DNA from: Promethearchaeota archaeon
GTDB taxonomy: Archaea; Asgardarchaeota; Lokiarchaeia; Sigynarchaeales; SOKP01
DNA length: 6,516 nt
Reading direction: 5' to 3'
Assembly (NCBI GenBank): GCA_019057975.1
Contig: JAHLWJ010000256.1
Location: 1-6,516 of the forward strand
Positions within the stretch are counted from its first letter, which is position 1, and every line of letters begins with the position of its first letter. The notes under the pieces were generated by a model. The model saw only the letters and a list, made by a program, of their open reading frames with translations. It was not told where the DNA came from and made no database searches. Below, piece after piece: positions 5,204 through 6,516 of this stretch. A program made the position numbers and the translations under genes.

Positions 5204-6244
5204 ATGAATATTTCTAGGATTATTAATTTCTTTTTTGAGAAAAAAAATATTTTTCAATATATAGAAGAAACATATGAAAATAATCTTGAAGAGTTATTTA
5301 AACCAACCATAGAAGCACTAAAATCTAACATTGAAGAGTGGAATCAAAAACCTGAAGTTGTTGAAAATTTGGAAGCCATTAAAATAAAAAATACAAGTGT
5401 AGATACTATAATAAATGTTTATCAACTTCTTCAAGATTTTTTGCGATTTCGAAATTCGAAAGAATTAATTCTTGAATTTATGGATATTTCACTCCATAAC
5501 ATCGAGACGATAATTATAAATATTCCACTAATAGATAAAGCAATCTATTCTTCTTTATCTAAATTAATTAGTATTATTCATTCAAAAGATAATTTAAAAA
5601 TAAAGGATCTTATATCTGAATTTGGTAGAGATTTCTTTAGTGGAATAAATTTTATTACAATAGTGCAGAGCATTTTATTCTTTCATGAAAAAAAAGATTT
5701 CGAAGAAATTAAAAATACAATGAATATATATGAATATGAAAAATATATTAGTGATTGGACTCTTAAATACGCTCAAATACTTGAGGGGCCATTAAAGAAT
5801 GCATTATTCTTCTTATTGAAATTAGACTATATCAGACGAGAAAAGAATTATAATAAATTAGATATAAAATGGTTTTCTCTTGGCCAGTTATTAAGCACAT
5901 TAAATGTCTATCCTAATTTAGCTAATTATCGGAATGCAATTTATCATCAAAATGTAATCTTAACAAATACACACGAAATTCATGATAAATATATTACTTT
6001 TTATGATAGAGAAAAGGAATTTGTTCTTAGTATAGATGATTTTATTAATGAATTCTATAAGGTGGTGATTTTCTTGTTTTCTTTTTATCTCCTTATGCTT
6101 AAATCCTATTTAGAGTTCTATCATCAACCCGAACAAATTATTAATAAAATATTACTTGAAAGTAAAGAAATGATCGAAATCCTCTTCTCAAAGTCATATA
6201 ATGATTTTATTTTACATTTTCAATCAATATTTAAGGAAGAATAA
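5204..6244 (+). CDS. HEPN-domain protein, probable ribonuclease toxin or antiviral effector
   Basis: The 346-residue protein is predicted to be almost wholly helical. In its C-terminal half it carries YRNAIYHQNV with R243 and H248, the R-x4-H motif of HEPN ribonucleases, including the usual polar residue (N) after the Arg. The context fits the domain: a preceding helix pair (YAQILEGPLKNALFFLLKLD, about 189-208), the RNxxxH helix, a short beta-like segment (YITFYDREKEFVLSI) and a final helix (DDFINEFYKVVIFLFSFYLL). Established HEPN proteins dimerise and cut RNA, acting in toxin-antitoxin, abortive-infection and CRISPR-accessory systems. The N-terminal 170 residues are an unrecognised helical extension that may sense a trigger or hold the partner. 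The hydrophobic stretch near 285-300 is more likely the core of the last helix than a membrane span. The 240-residue gene lies 69 bp upstream, and a small ORF overlaps the stop. Domain assignment is good; the biological role is inferred. Confidence 0.75.
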   Translation: MNISRIINFFFEKKNIFQYIEETYENNLEELFKPTIEALKSNIEEWNQKPEVVENLEAIKIKNTSVDTIINVYQLLQDFLRFRNSKELILEFMDISLHNIETIIINIPLIDKAIYSSLSKLISIIHSKDNLKIKDLISEFGRDFFSGINFITIVQSILFFHEKKDFEEIKNTMNIYEYEKYISDWTLKYAQILEGPLKNALFFLLKLDYIRREKNYNKLDIKWFSLGQLLSTLNVYPNLANYRNAIYHQNVILTNTHEIHDKYITFYDREKEFVLSIDDFINEFYKVVIFLFSFYLLMLKSYLEFYHQPEQIINKILLESKEMIEILFSKSYNDFILHFQSIFKEE

Positions 6245-6390
6245 TGAATATTTTGTTAAGGAATAAAGGAGAACAAAAAGAAATTTCAATAATCTTACAA
6301 AAAAAAATTAATCTGGAACACACTCTCACCTTCGATTTCGCAAAGTATCATCGTCGACTCTCACACACCCGTCTCTACACTTTTAAATAG
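6244..6390 (+). CDS. possible small coupled ORF, 48 residues
   Basis: The ATG at 6244 overlaps the stop of the HEPN gene (TAATG), and AAGGAAG (6233-6239) lies 4 bases upstream, an arrangement typical of translational coupling. The frame runs 48 codons to a TAG at 6388-6390 and is basic (MNILLRNKGEQKEISIILQK at the start). Against it, the second half is built from the intergenic repeat (6310-6329) that is non-coding at 2520-2539, so the frame may be accidental. If real, it would be a candidate antitoxin or accessory to the HEPN protein, but nothing in its sequence shows that. Confidence 0.25.
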   Translation: MNILLRNKGEQKEISIILQKKINLEHTLTFDFAKYHRRLSHTRLYTFK

Positions 6391-6395
6391 CAGAC
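6301..6395. repeat. intergenic hairpin element, right-hand copy lacking GCACCACGG
   Basis: An A-rich run (6299-6307) is followed by AATCTGGAACACACTCTCAC (6310-6329), which matches 2520-2539 at 18 of 20 positions. About 40 bases later comes a hairpin: GTCTCTA (6371-6377), loop CACTTTTAAA, TAG-c-AGAC (6388-6395), seven pairs with one bulged C. Its loop is like the ACTTTTAAA loop at 2562-2570. The terminal GCACCACGG is absent or replaced by ACTTTCAGG. On the minus strand the conserved segment ends in a run of T, as in the other copies. Confidence 0.45.
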
Positions 6396-6452
6396 TTTCA
6401 GGAATATCTGATTTAAGATCCTTCCACACCTACTTCTTTACAGTACCGAGTA

Positions 6453-6459
6453 TTTTTTT
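6453..6459 (+). terminator. oligo-T run downstream of the HEPN gene
   Basis: A T7 run about 210 bases past the HEPN stop is the first strong plus-strand oligo-T stretch after it and could end that transcript. The rest of 6396-6516 shows no credible gene; a minus-strand frame open from the right edge to a TAA at 6440-6438 (25 codons) is too short to call. Confidence 0.25.
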
Positions 6460-6516
6460 ATACTAGTCCTAAATTTTATGCTGTTCTGAAAAATTTTTGG
6501 AACCTTTAAATCTTCT

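Noticed and set aside
6173..6353. Minus-strand 42-codon frame starting ATG near 6352
   Set aside because: It reads through the A-rich run as Phe codons and then antisense to the HEPN gene; low-complexity hydrophobic translation.
6438..6515. Minus-strand frame from the right edge to a TAA at 6440-6438
   Set aside because: Only 25 codons are visible with no family signature; it could be the end of a gene outside the window but cannot be supported here.
1..6516. CRISPR array, tRNA or rRNA genes
   Set aside because: No regularly spaced identical repeats, no cloverleaf with a GGTTC-type T-arm, and no rRNA-like stretch were seen; the GCACCA within GCACCACGG is not at the end of an acceptor stem.

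Overview
The window is strongly AT-rich, with proteins rich in Lys, Ile and Asn. Upstream of several genes there are TATA-like boxes at about -20 to -35, and several starts lack a convincing Shine-Dalgarno sequence, which suggests leaderless transcripts. With long intergenic gaps and mostly unrecognised genes, this points to a low-GC archaeon (an Asgard/Lokiarchaeia-like lineage would fit) or an archaeal accessory region. This assignment is an inference from style, because no marker gene is present.

Layout. Left edge: the N-terminal part of a helical, charged protein on the minus strand (1-281), divergent from the next gene. 560-1063 (+): a small PD-(D/E)XK nuclease-like protein with conserved E, D and ExK positions. 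1334-2248 (+): a protein with two N-terminal membrane segments and a large soluble domain. 2604-3677 (-): a multi-pass membrane protein containing a 39-residue tandem duplication in front of its membrane part. 3678-4411: a 734-bp stretch without a confident gene, holding promoter-like boxes, a dyad, repeat modules and a possible gene fossil. 4412-5134 (+): an unrecognised 240-residue protein. 5204-6244 (+): a protein whose C-terminal half carries a HEPN-type R-x4-H ribonuclease motif (RNAIYH). A possible 48-codon ORF overlaps its stop codon.

The most interesting non-coding signal is a family of relatively GC-rich intergenic elements. The best copies (about 2499-2590, 3941-4015 and 6301-6395) combine an A-rich/TATA-like box, a C-rich segment (two copies share AATCYGGAACACACTCYCAC) and a hairpin with an oligo-T loop. 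Two of them end in GCACCACGG. Looser relatives lie at 1089-1127 and 414-461. Two copies are also preceded at 120-141 bp by a separate 36-bp repeat. They could be small structured RNAs, non-autonomous mobile elements or terminators; the sequence alone does not decide.

Taken together, a HEPN protein, an orphan PD-(D/E)XK nuclease and two unfamiliar membrane proteins with repeats between them look like an accessory, possibly defence-related, region. Only the two nuclease-type assignments rest on recognisable motifs.
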